From CAUPWF01 sp964369755 (GTDB lineage: Bacteria; Bacillota; Clostridia; Lachnospirales; Lachnospiraceae): a DNA stretch of 19,865 nucleotides. The notes below the pieces were generated by a model. The model was given only the letters and a program-made list of their open reading frames with translations, was not told the DNA's origin and did no database searches. Of this stretch, positions 8,311 through 15,244 are shown one piece after another (within the stretch, counting starts at the first letter, position 1; every line of letters starts with the position of its first letter). The position numbers and the translations under genes were made by a program. Location: the NCBI GenBank assembly GCA_964369755.1, contig CAYJFY010000047.1, positions 1 to 19,865 on the forward strand, in the 5' to 3' direction.

Positions 8311-8967
8311 CTACTTCAACTGTTGCTTGAACTTCTGCAATGCCTTATTCGATGCGATCAAGATTAAGATACATTTCTCTGGCAATGGTCGATTCGGATC
8401 CAAAGTAACTTCCACATCTCCGTTCTCAATAAGACCAACTACGTTAATTCCATATCGTTGACGAATACTCAAGTCTAGCAATGTCTTACCTACCCAACTT
8501 GCTGGAACTTCTGTCTCCACCATACTATAATCATCCGAAAGCTGAATCCAATCCGCGAAATCTGTAGATACCAAACTCTTTGCAACGCGGCTTCCCATCT
8601 CTTTTTCTGGGAAGATAATCGCATCCGCACCAACTCTTTTTAGAATCGACGCATGCAAGTCATTTTGTGCCTTGGCGATTACATAAGGTATTCCAATTTC
8701 TTTTGCAACAATCGTTGCCATAATACTAGCCTCTAAGTCATCTGAAATTCCGATCACTGCTCCGTCTAGGTTTCTCGCTCCTAGGGAACGAATCGCCCCT
8801 ACTTCCGTTACATCTGCTTTGAATGCATAAGTAACAGAATCTGCTATCTCCTGTATTTTTTCATGACTATTATCTACAACAATTACATCACATCCTAAGT
8901 TCTCTAACGACAATGCTACGCTAGAACCAAATTTTCCTAGTCCTAATACTGCATATTGCTTCTTCAT
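8311..8967 (-). CDS. ktrA: Potassium uptake regulatory subunit KtrA (TrkA/RCK)
   Basis: Cytoplasmic nucleotide-binding ring subunit that gates the KtrB channel. The 218-residue product has an N-terminal RCK/Rossmann domain with GLGKFGSSVA and an acidic end of strand beta-2 (VVDNSHEK), as expected for ATP/ADP or NAD binding. A C-terminal TrkA-C domain covers about 135-218 (SMVETEVPASWVGKTLLDLS). Length fits single-RCK KtrA rather than the tandem-RCK TrkA of enterobacteria. AGAGGAG lies about 10 nt before the ATG. It follows ktrB by 15 bp, the normal pairing. No ydaO-type c-di-AMP riboswitch was seen upstream. Confidence 0.95.
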   Translation of the reverse strand: MKKQYAVLGLGKFGSSVALSLENLGCDVIVVDNSHEKIQEIADSVTYAFKADVTEVGAIRSLGARNLDGAVIGISDDLEASIMATIVAKEIGIPYVIAKAQNDLHASILKRVGADAIIFPEKEMGSRVAKSLVSTDFADWIQLSDDYSMVETEVPASWVGKTLLDLSIRQRYGINVVGLIENGDVEVTLDPNRPLPEKCILILIASNKALQKFKQQLK

Positions 8968-8982
8968 ATCTTATTTCTCCTC

Positions 8983-10371
8983 TTAACCTACCATGATTCT
9001 TCTTGTAGGCAGTTCTCTCATCATTTTACTAATATCTCTTCTATTGCCAAATGCAAGCGCGATGGTCACTGGACCAATCCGTCCCATGTACATTAGAATA
9101 ATATCAACAATCTTTCCTGCCGTTCCGATTTCCGATGTCACCCCTCTTGACAGCCCTACGGTTCCAATGGCTGATGAAACTTCATACAAGCCGTCCAGAA
9201 AGTCCACAGTTTCTACCAAATTCAATGCAATCAACCCTAACACTAGTGCAAAAAAGGATATGAGAATAATTGTAATTCCAGATTTGACATTACCCTCTGG
9301 TATCTTTCTTCCAAACACCTCAGTATCACTCATGCCTCTCAATGTAGCAACGCATGTCATGATTAACATAAACACTGTGGTAGTTTTAACACCACCTGCC
9401 GTACCTGCAGGCGACCCTCCTATGAACATCAAAATTGTTGTAAAAAATGCCGATGCATCCGTCAATCCTGCTTGATCTACCGAAGCAAATCCTGCTGTTC
9501 TAGTTGTAACAGATTGGAATAATGCAGCCATCATCTTCTGCCCTATGCTCATATCTCCGATTGTGGCACTATTATTCCACTCCACCACGAGGTAAAAAGC
9601 AAATCCCAAAGTAATCAGAATTCCTGTCATTAACAAAACAATCCTAGAGTGTAACGTGAGTTTGTGGTAGATTTTTCTTAATGGAATCTTCCCTTTTCTC
9701 ATTAACTTCAGGTTCGCGTATAAATCTGGCCACACAGTAAATCCCAAACCACCCGCAATAATCAGTCCCATAGTGGTAAAATTAATAATCGGATTGGTCG
9801 CATATCCAATAAAACTACTATCTCCTAGAATATCAATTCCCGCATTACAAAATGCTGAGATAGAATGAAACACTGCATACCAGATACCGACCGCTCCAAA
9901 CTCAGGCACAAACTGGAATGCAAACAAAACTGCACCTATCGCTTCTATTAGTAACGTAATCTTCACGATTTTTATGATCAAGCTCACCATTCCGCTCAAG
10001 GTGTCCAAGTTATAGGTTTCCTGAATCAATACTCGATCGCGTACCGTGATTTTTCTTCCAATGATTACAAAAAATAATATGGTACAGGCAATGACTCCAA
10101 GACCACCAATCTGAATTAAGATTAATAGCACAATTTTTCCAAATAGCGTAAACTGTACTGCTGGAACAATCGTCATAAGTCCCGTCACACACACTGCTGA
10201 GGTTGCTGAGAATAGTGCATCAATAAATGGAATCGACCCATCCACATTGCTAATTGGCAACCAGAGCAAAAAAGCCCCTACTAAAATAAGTGCAAAAAAT
10301 CCAAGAGCCAATTTTTGCATAGTGGAAAATCTTATGCTCTTTCTCTTTTCTTTCCGTATTTCTCCGTACAC
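8983..10371 (-). CDS. ktrB: Potassium transporter KtrB (TrkH family)
   Basis: Membrane channel subunit for K+ (often Na+-coupled) uptake. From GTG 10371 the product is 462 residues, matching the family. It has four membrane-pore-membrane repeats with filter segments SATSAVCVTGLM, SAFCNAGIDIL, TRTAGFASVD and SAIGTVGLS. The frame stays open upstream to 10533, but that part overlaps galE and its translation is unlike KtrB. The GTG gives the basic N-terminus seen in the family (KRKSIRFSTMQKLALGF), with AGAAGGG about 10 nt before it. An ATG at MQKLAL would drop those basic residues and has a poor ribosome site. It lies 28 bp after galE and 15 bp before ktrA. Confidence 0.93.
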   Translation of the reverse strand: MYGEIRKEKRKSIRFSTMQKLALGFFALILVGAFLLWLPISNVDGSIPFIDALFSATSAVCVTGLMTIVPAVQFTLFGKIVLLILIQIGGLGVIACTILFFVIIGRKITVRDRVLIQETYNLDTLSGMVSLIIKIVKITLLIEAIGAVLFAFQFVPEFGAVGIWYAVFHSISAFCNAGIDILGDSSFIGYATNPIINFTTMGLIIAGGLGFTVWPDLYANLKLMRKGKIPLRKIYHKLTLHSRIVLLMTGILITLGFAFYLVVEWNNSATIGDMSIGQKMMAALFQSVTTRTAGFASVDQAGLTDASAFFTTILMFIGGSPAGTAGGVKTTTVFMLIMTCVATLRGMSDTEVFGRKIPEGNVKSGITIILISFFALVLGLIALNLVETVDFLDGLYEVSSAIGTVGLSRGVTSEIGTAGKIVDIILMYMGRIGPVTIALAFGNRRDISKMMRELPTRRIMVG

Positions 10372-10399
10372 ACTAAAGCCATCCCTTCTATTTTCACGC

Positions 10400-11419
10400 T
10401 TATTTCGTATTATACCCGTCAGGATTTTGAGACTGCCATCTCCAGCTGTCTTGGCACATATCATCCAAGGACTTTGTAGCCTCCCAGCCCAGCTCTGCTT
10501 TCGCCTTGTCTGGTGAACAATAGCAGCTTGCAATATCTCCTAATCTTCTCGGCTTGATTTCATAAGGAAGTTGCTTTCCACAAGCCTTACTGAATGCCTC
10601 AACCATCTGAAGTACAGAGCAGCCATTTCCAGTACCTAAGTTATAAACGGATACCCCTTCTTTATCTGCTAGCTTCTTAATCGCCTTCACATGACCCACT
10701 GCCAAGTCTACAACATGAATGTAATCTCTTACCCCTGTTCCGTCTGGTGTATCATAATCTCCACCGAACACGCCTAATTTTTCTAATTTACCAACCGCAA
10801 CCTGTGTGATATAAGGCATCAAGTTGTTTGGAATTCCTTTTGGATCTTCTCCAATTCTTCCACTCTCGTGCGCCCCTACTGGGTTGAAGTAACGAAGTAA
10901 AATTACATTCCATTCATTATCTGAAGTATGTATATCTGTCAACACTTGCTCTAGCATCCACTTCGACCAACCATATGGATTCGTACACACTCCTTTTGGG
11001 CAATCCTCTGTAATCGGAACAAATGCTGGATCTCCATAAATTGTCGCCGATGAACTAAAGATAATATTCTTAACTCCTGTTTCTTTCATAACCTCTGTCA
11101 AAGTCACAGTTCCATGAATATTGTTATCATAGTACATCATCGGTTTCACTACCGATTCTCCAACTGCCTTCAACCCTGCAAAATGGATAACCGCCTCTGG
11201 TTTCTCCTTTGCAAAGATCTCTAACAGCCCCTCTTTATTTCGGATATCTTCCTCGTAAAAAGTAACTGTTTTTCCTGATAATTCTTCTACACGATTCACT
11301 GCTTCCTTGCATGAGTTGTAAAAATTATCTACCACTACAACCTCATAGCCTTCTGCTAATAGTTCGATACATGTATGGCTTCCGATATAACCTGCTCCAC
11401 CTGTTACTAAAATCTTCAT
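10400..11419 (-). CDS. galE: UDP-glucose 4-epimerase
   Basis: Interconverts UDP-galactose and UDP-glucose using bound NAD. The 339-residue short-chain dehydrogenase-type protein has the NAD motif TGGAGYIGSH (6-15), FSSSATIYG (about 121-129) with the catalytic serine, YGWSK with Tyr149 and Lys153, and LLRYFNPVGAHESG for substrate binding. AAGGAG lies about 11 nt before the ATG at 11419. A sugar nucleotidyltransferase gene lies 75 bp upstream in the same direction, consistent with a UDP-sugar function; ktrB follows 28 bp later. The 11420-11494 gap has only a short AT-rich inverted repeat (11459-11476) and no obvious promoter. Confidence 0.96.
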   Translation of the reverse strand: MKILVTGGAGYIGSHTCIELLAEGYEVVVVDNFYNSCKEAVNRVEELSGKTVTFYEEDIRNKEGLLEIFAKEKPEAVIHFAGLKAVGESVVKPMMYYDNNIHGTVTLTEVMKETGVKNIIFSSSATIYGDPAFVPITEDCPKGVCTNPYGWSKWMLEQVLTDIHTSDNEWNVILLRYFNPVGAHESGRIGEDPKGIPNNLMPYITQVAVGKLEKLGVFGGDYDTPDGTGVRDYIHVVDLAVGHVKAIKKLADKEGVSVYNLGTGNGCSVLQMVEAFSKACGKQLPYEIKPRRLGDIASCYCSPDKAKAELGWEATKSLDDMCQDSWRWQSQNPDGYNTK

Positions 11420-11494
11420 AATCTTGCTCTCCTTTTTCTACACTTGACAACCTGTTACCATTTATTTCAATAAATGCATCTTTATACCGTATCT

Positions 11495-12415
11495 TTATCC
11501 CCATAATTGGGTCGGATATTTTCCATCTTCCTTCATCTGCTTCACTGCGGCCATTACCACAGGTTTGTCTTCCTTATATGTCACTCCATACCATTTATCA
11601 CTAGAAGTCAACACTCTTACCGTCGCTTTCTCTTCTAGTAATAATTCACTTACTACTGTGGGAAGAAAATACTCACATTTCAATGGATTATTTTTCAATC
11701 CTTCATCTAATGCAAGAGCAAATCTGTCTCGTAATTCCTTCAGAATGCTCTGTGAGAATCCCCACATATTCATAGACACCACAGTCCCCTCATCGAACAC
11801 TGTCCAGCTATCACCATCATCTTCTGTATATGCAATCCCATTCTCTGTCTTCTCTATCCTGGTTCTCTCATTGATATCAACAAGATTCCCCTCTTCATCC
11901 ATGGCACAAACTCCGCGCGCCACATGACCATTGTCTGTCACCGTATTCTCTAGTTGATATCCTACCATGGCATAACGATATTTATCATCGTCTTCCTTTG
12001 TCGTAAGAAACTCGTATATATTTCGAAAAGCATCTCTACCATAGTAATCATCTGCATTGATTACAACAAAAGGTCCAGCAATATTGTTGATACAGCTTAG
12101 GATTGCATGTCCAGTCCCCCAAGGTTTCTCTCTTCCTTCAGGCACTGCATAGCCCTCTGGCAGATTGTTCAGATCTTGGAACACATATTCCACTTCCATA
12201 CTCTTCTCTAATCGATCCCCAATGGCACTTCTAAAATCCTTCTCATTTTGTTCTTTAATAATAAAGATTACTTTTTCAAAGCCTGCTAACTTGGCATCAT
12301 AGATCGAATAATCCATAATGATATGTCCTTGCTCATCAATCGGATCAATCTGCTTCAGTCCGCCATATCGGCTTCCCATTCCTGCTGCCATAATTACCAA
12401 AACTGGTTTGTTCAT
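11495..12415 (-). CDS. Sugar nucleotidyltransferase (NTP_transferase family)
   Basis: Probably transfers a nucleotide to a sugar-1-phosphate. The 306-residue product has the N-terminal nucleotide-binding signature VIMAAGMGSRYGGLKQ (about 6-21) and the metal-binding NADDYYG of GT-A-like pyrophosphorylases. GHAILSCINNIAGPFVVINA and a conserved C-terminal SSDKWYGVTYKEDK follow. The ATG at 12415 (MNKPVLVI) is preferred over one 14 codons upstream because GGAGG lies about 8 nt before it and the extension (MQRRFETYPCGGRG) does not look like the family. Adjacent galE suggests UDP-glucose or UDP-galactose as product, but it is not classic GalU and specificity is open. A sigma-A-like promoter lies about 60 bp upstream. 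Confidence 0.88.
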   Translation of the reverse strand: MNKPVLVIMAAGMGSRYGGLKQIDPIDEQGHIIMDYSIYDAKLAGFEKVIFIIKEQNEKDFRSAIGDRLEKSMEVEYVFQDLNNLPEGYAVPEGREKPWGTGHAILSCINNIAGPFVVINADDYYGRDAFRNIYEFLTTKEDDDKYRYAMVGYQLENTVTDNGHVARGVCAMDEEGNLVDINERTRIEKTENGIAYTEDDGDSWTVFDEGTVVSMNMWGFSQSILKELRDRFALALDEGLKNNPLKCEYFLPTVVSELLLEEKATVRVLTSSDKWYGVTYKEDKPVVMAAVKQMKEDGKYPTQLWG

Positions 12416-12471
12416 TCCTCTACCTCCACATGGATAAGTTTCAAATCGCCTCTGCAATTATCTCCTTGCTA

Positions 12472-12500
12472 ATTATAATCTATTTTTTCCCAATTGTCTC
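12472..12500 (-). promoter_or_regulatory. Probable promoter for the nucleotidyltransferase-galE genes
   Basis: On the minus strand GAGACA (12500-12495) and TATAAT (12477-12472) are 17 bp apart. The -10 box is perfect and the -35 matches four of six. The predicted start near 12465 leaves a ~50-nt leader before the nucleotidyltransferase ATG. Confidence 0.6.
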
Positions 12501-12542
12501 CTCTTTTTTTACTTTTCATACTTCCCTTTTTACTTACCGATA

Positions 12543-12580
12543 CTTTTCACAGCCACACATTTCTTTTCACAGTCACACTA
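12543..12580. repeat. Two 20-bp-spaced TTTTCACA direct repeats
   Basis: CTTTTCACAGCCACAC (12543-12558) and CTTTTCACAGTCACAC (12563-12578) differ at one base and are exactly 20 bp apart, about two helix turns. They lie just past the sfsA-mutY stop codon and upstream of the nucleotidyltransferase promoter, so they could be operator half-sites. The same TTTTCACA core recurs in other intergenic regions of this window. Confidence 0.55.
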
Positions 12581-12588
12581 CTACCTAA

Positions 12589-14379
12589 TTACTTTTTCCG
12601 TATTTCCTGCGTATAGGCTTGGAAAGCTGTCGGAATCGGATATCTTTCTTGAATTTCCTCCACAAGACTAAAGATAAGTTCTCCAGACTCCTCTGCACTC
12701 TCCCCTATCTGTCCTAGTTTGCCCTCTTCCCAATATCCCAACTGAATTTCTTCCAATTCGTCCACCCGAATTTCATACCCTATCATATGCCACTCAATAT
12801 GACTGAAGATATGTTTCGCTGATTCTAACTTGCGAATTTTAATCGGCATCACTCCAACAGACTTACTATACGACGTCACCTCCTTCATGGTAAGATGACC
12901 TTCTACATTTGGAAATTCATACAATCCTGCTAACAACCCCTTCTTCGGTCTTTTTCGAATCGCAATCTTCTCACCATCTTTAAAGATTAGCACGGTTCTC
13001 TTCTCAATCCTACGATCTTTGGATTTTGTCTTTACAGGAATTTCGTGAATCCGTTCCTCCTTCTTCGCCAAACACCACGCTTCAACTGGACAGTCCTCAC
13101 ACCTTGGTTTTCCGTTCGGAACACATACAATTGCCCCAAGTTCAATCAATCCTTGGTTAAAATCACTCGCTCTGCCCTCTGGTATCACCTCCTCCAAAGC
13201 ATTTTCAAATCGCTTCTTCACCGAAGCCTTCATGATATCACTATCATCCCCAAGAATTCTAGTTATGACCCGCAATACATTCCCGTCCACCGCGGGCTTC
13301 GCCTCTCCAAATGCGATAGAGGAAATCGCCCCTGCTGTATAGGTTCCAATCCCTTTTAGCTTTCGAATCTCATCGTAAGAATCTGGAAATTCACCACCAT
13401 AATCCTCCATCACCTGCCGCGCAGCCAATTGCATGTTTCTCACACGGTTATAATAGCCCAATCCTTCCCACATCTTCAAAAGCTTCTCTTCCTCTGCACT
13501 CGCCAGATCTCCAACTGCAGGAAATGCCTCTAAGAAACGGTGAAAATACGGTTTTACCGCCTCCACCCTCGTCTGCTGTAACATAATCTCAGAAACCCAT
13601 GTCCGATAAGCCGAAATTCGATTCCTCCAAGGTAAATCCCTTTTATTGCTCCTATACCATTCTACCAAGGACTCCCTCATCTCAAACAATCTAGGTTCCT
13701 CCAATACAACCGGCACTTCCTTCGCAATCTCAATGGCATCCGACTCCACCTTACAATCATATGCGATCACTTCTACCCCTTTGTTCTTCGCCACCCTAAG
13801 GGCATCGGCAAATGCTTGATGAGTCACACGATTTGGAGTGAAATAAGAAACATCCTTCATCTGAACCACGAAGAAAACATAAGCCTCATACCCCTGCTTC
13901 TTCGCTTCCACAAGTTCCTCCACATGCTTAATCGCTCGCTCACTCGGGGCATCTGGAAACTGAACCACTCCATCATTCTCTAGGGTCACGCCCTTTACCT
14001 CGATAAATATCTTTCGATTCTCAGTCTCCACATATAGGTCAAATCGCGACTTTCCAAACGTCACCTCTCTCCTAAGCGATACCACATCCTCAAAGAGATT
14101 CCCTTCTCTAATCCACTCTTCCACCACCACATTCGTAATCTGAGAATCCATATTCACCATACGATCCCCTTTTTGCACCGCAATCAAATCCCACTGCGTT
14201 TTCCGCTCTGGATTATTACTCTTCTGCACAAAAACAGTAGCATGATCCGTCAAAAGCTCTGCACAACGCCCTGTATTCTTCACATGAACCGTTTCTATCT
14301 CGCCATCTATCTCCACATGGGCGATAAATCGATTCGGCCGATCGATAAATCTCCCCTCTTTCATTCTTTCATATCTCAC
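12589..14379 (-). CDS. mutY: Fused SfsA nuclease-like domain + MutY adenine glycosylase
   Basis: One 596-residue open frame carries two proteins normally separate. Residues 1 to about 221 are SfsA-like: EGRFIDRPNRFIAHVEIDG, NTGRC, and the PD-(D/E)XK-type FDLYVE ... IEVKGVTL ... FPDAPSERAIKH. From about 228 onward is MutY, which removes adenine mispaired with 8-oxoguanine. It has PWR, catalytic Glu264 in SEIMLQQTRVEA, HhH LKGIGTYTAGAI, catalytic Asp365 in AVDGNV, and cysteines spaced C-x7-C-x2-C-x5-C for the 4Fe-4S cluster. The Nudix-like end has FSHIEWHM, the FSH motif contacting 8-oxoguanine. A GTG at 14379 (RYERMKEGRF) is chosen: GGGGAGAGG lies 7 nt upstream and it gives the usual SfsA N-terminus. 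The alternative ATG at 14430 adds 17 unlikely residues. Confidence 0.93.
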   Translation of the reverse strand: MRYERMKEGRFIDRPNRFIAHVEIDGEIETVHVKNTGRCAELLTDHATVFVQKSNNPERKTQWDLIAVQKGDRMVNMDSQITNVVVEEWIREGNLFEDVVSLRREVTFGKSRFDLYVETENRKIFIEVKGVTLENDGVVQFPDAPSERAIKHVEELVEAKKQGYEAYVFFVVQMKDVSYFTPNRVTHQAFADALRVAKNKGVEVIAYDCKVESDAIEIAKEVPVVLEEPRLFEMRESLVEWYRSNKRDLPWRNRISAYRTWVSEIMLQQTRVEAVKPYFHRFLEAFPAVGDLASAEEEKLLKMWEGLGYYNRVRNMQLAARQVMEDYGGEFPDSYDEIRKLKGIGTYTAGAISSIAFGEAKPAVDGNVLRVITRILGDDSDIMKASVKKRFENALEEVIPEGRASDFNQGLIELGAIVCVPNGKPRCEDCPVEAWCLAKKEERIHEIPVKTKSKDRRIEKRTVLIFKDGEKIAIRKRPKKGLLAGLYEFPNVEGHLTMKEVTSYSKSVGVMPIKIRKLESAKHIFSHIEWHMIGYEIRVDELEEIQLGYWEEGKLGQIGESAEESGELIFSLVEEIQERYPIPTAFQAYTQEIRKK

Positions 14380-14666
14380 GATAATACCTCTCCCCTTCTG
14401 GAAGTCAGTGTAAAACAATCTATTTCCCACTCAAACTATCTAGATTTTAACATACACCAAACAACTCCAATGCGCAAGAGGGATTTTTGTTGCATCAGAC
14501 CATGAAACAAATTGACAGATTTATTTTTCTTGAACTATGTTCTTTTTGTATATTAGAACATAATTAATTGACAGATTTTTCATTGCTTTTTCATAGTTTT
14601 TACAGTATAATCAACTTATACATAAAGATTTTCGTATGTATAATATAACGAAAAGGAGTTGACATT
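14380..14666. other. Divergent intergenic region sfsA-mutY / hpf
   Basis: 287 bp of AT-rich sequence separate the two divergent starts. It holds the hpf promoter, two copies of AATTGACAGATT (14511-14522 and 14566-14577, 55 bp apart) and the inverted repeat TATGTTCT (14536-14543) / AGAACATA (14555-14562) with an 11-nt spacer. The first repeat's TTGACA (14513-14518) lies 17 bp before TATGTT (14536-14541), a possible second plus-strand promoter. No good minus-strand promoter for sfsA-mutY was found. Confidence 0.55.
14583..14611 (+). promoter_or_regulatory. hpf promoter
   Basis: TTGCTT (14583-14588) and TATAAT (14606-14611) are 17 bp apart: a perfect -10 and a weak -35. Transcription would start near 14618, about 50 nt before the hpf ATG. 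AAAAGGAG lies about 8 nt before that ATG. Confidence 0.65.
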
Positions 14667-15200
14667 ATGAAATTTATCATCAGTGGAAAAAACATTCAAG
14701 TGTCGCAAGGATTAAAAGACGCAATCGAGCAGAAATTAGGAAAACTAGAAAGGTACTTTACTCCTGAAACCGAAGTTATCGTAACGCTAAGCGTTGAGAA
14801 AGGACGTCAAAAAATCGAGGTAACCATTCCTGTGAAAGGGGATGTAATCCGTTCAGAACAATCAAGTGAAGACATGTATGTTTCAATTGATCTAGTAGAA
14901 GAAATCATCGAACGTCAATTGAGAAAATATAAGACAAGATTAATGAACCGTTATCACGGCAGTGGAACATTCAAATCATCATTCTTCGAAGAAGAAGACA
15001 CAGCAGATGATGACGACATCAAAATCGTAAAGACAAAGCGCTTCGGAGTGAAGCCAATGTTCCCAGAAGATGCAGTAGTACAGATGGTATTACTCGGACA
15101 TGACTTCTTCGTATTCAGCAATGCAGAAACCGACGAAGTAAACGTAGTATATAAGAGAAAAAATGGTTCCTACGGACTGATTGAACCAGACTTTTCATAA
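14667..15200 (+). CDS. hpf: Long-form ribosome hibernation promoting factor
   Basis: Binds the 30S decoding region and dimerises ribosomes into inactive 100S particles when growth slows. The 177-residue product is the long form. The N-terminal S30AE/HPF domain (about 1-97) starts KFIISGKNIQVSQGLKDAIE and contains YVSIDLVEEIIERQLRKYK. An acidic linker follows (about 108-118), then the C-terminal dimerisation domain (about 122-177) with VKTKRFGVKPMFPEDAVVQM and NVVYKRKNGSYGLIEP. It is the only plus-strand gene in the window, has its own promoter, and ends at a strong hairpin 8 bp past the stop. This fits a stand-alone, growth-phase-controlled gene. Confidence 0.96.
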   Translation: MKFIISGKNIQVSQGLKDAIEQKLGKLERYFTPETEVIVTLSVEKGRQKIEVTIPVKGDVIRSEQSSEDMYVSIDLVEEIIERQLRKYKTRLMNRYHGSGTFKSSFFEEEDTADDDDIKIVKTKRFGVKPMFPEDAVVQMVLLGHDFFVFSNAETDEVNVVYKRKNGSYGLIEPDFS

Positions 15201-15207
15201 AAATCAT

Positions 15208-15239
15208 TACAGCCGCCTAGAAAACTCTAGGCGGCTGTA
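15208..15239. terminator. Bidirectional intrinsic terminator
   Basis: A 14-bp perfect stem (15208-15221 with 15226-15239; arm core ACAGCCGCCTAGA) closes on loop AAAC. It is followed by ATTCTATTATTTCTT on the plus strand and AATGATTTTTATG on the minus strand. It sits between the convergent ends of hpf and the surface-protein gene and can end both transcripts. Confidence 0.9.
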
Positions 15240-15244
15240 TTCTA

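Noticed and set aside
10372..10533. N-terminal extension of ktrB overlapping galE
   Set aside because: The extension is unlike KtrB, overlaps galE codons, and a GTG at 10371 with a ribosome site gives the normal length.
14568..14596. TTGACA at 14568 as the hpf -35
   Set aside because: No acceptable -10 lies 16-18 bp downstream; the perfect TATAAT at 14606 pairs better with TTGCTT at 14583.
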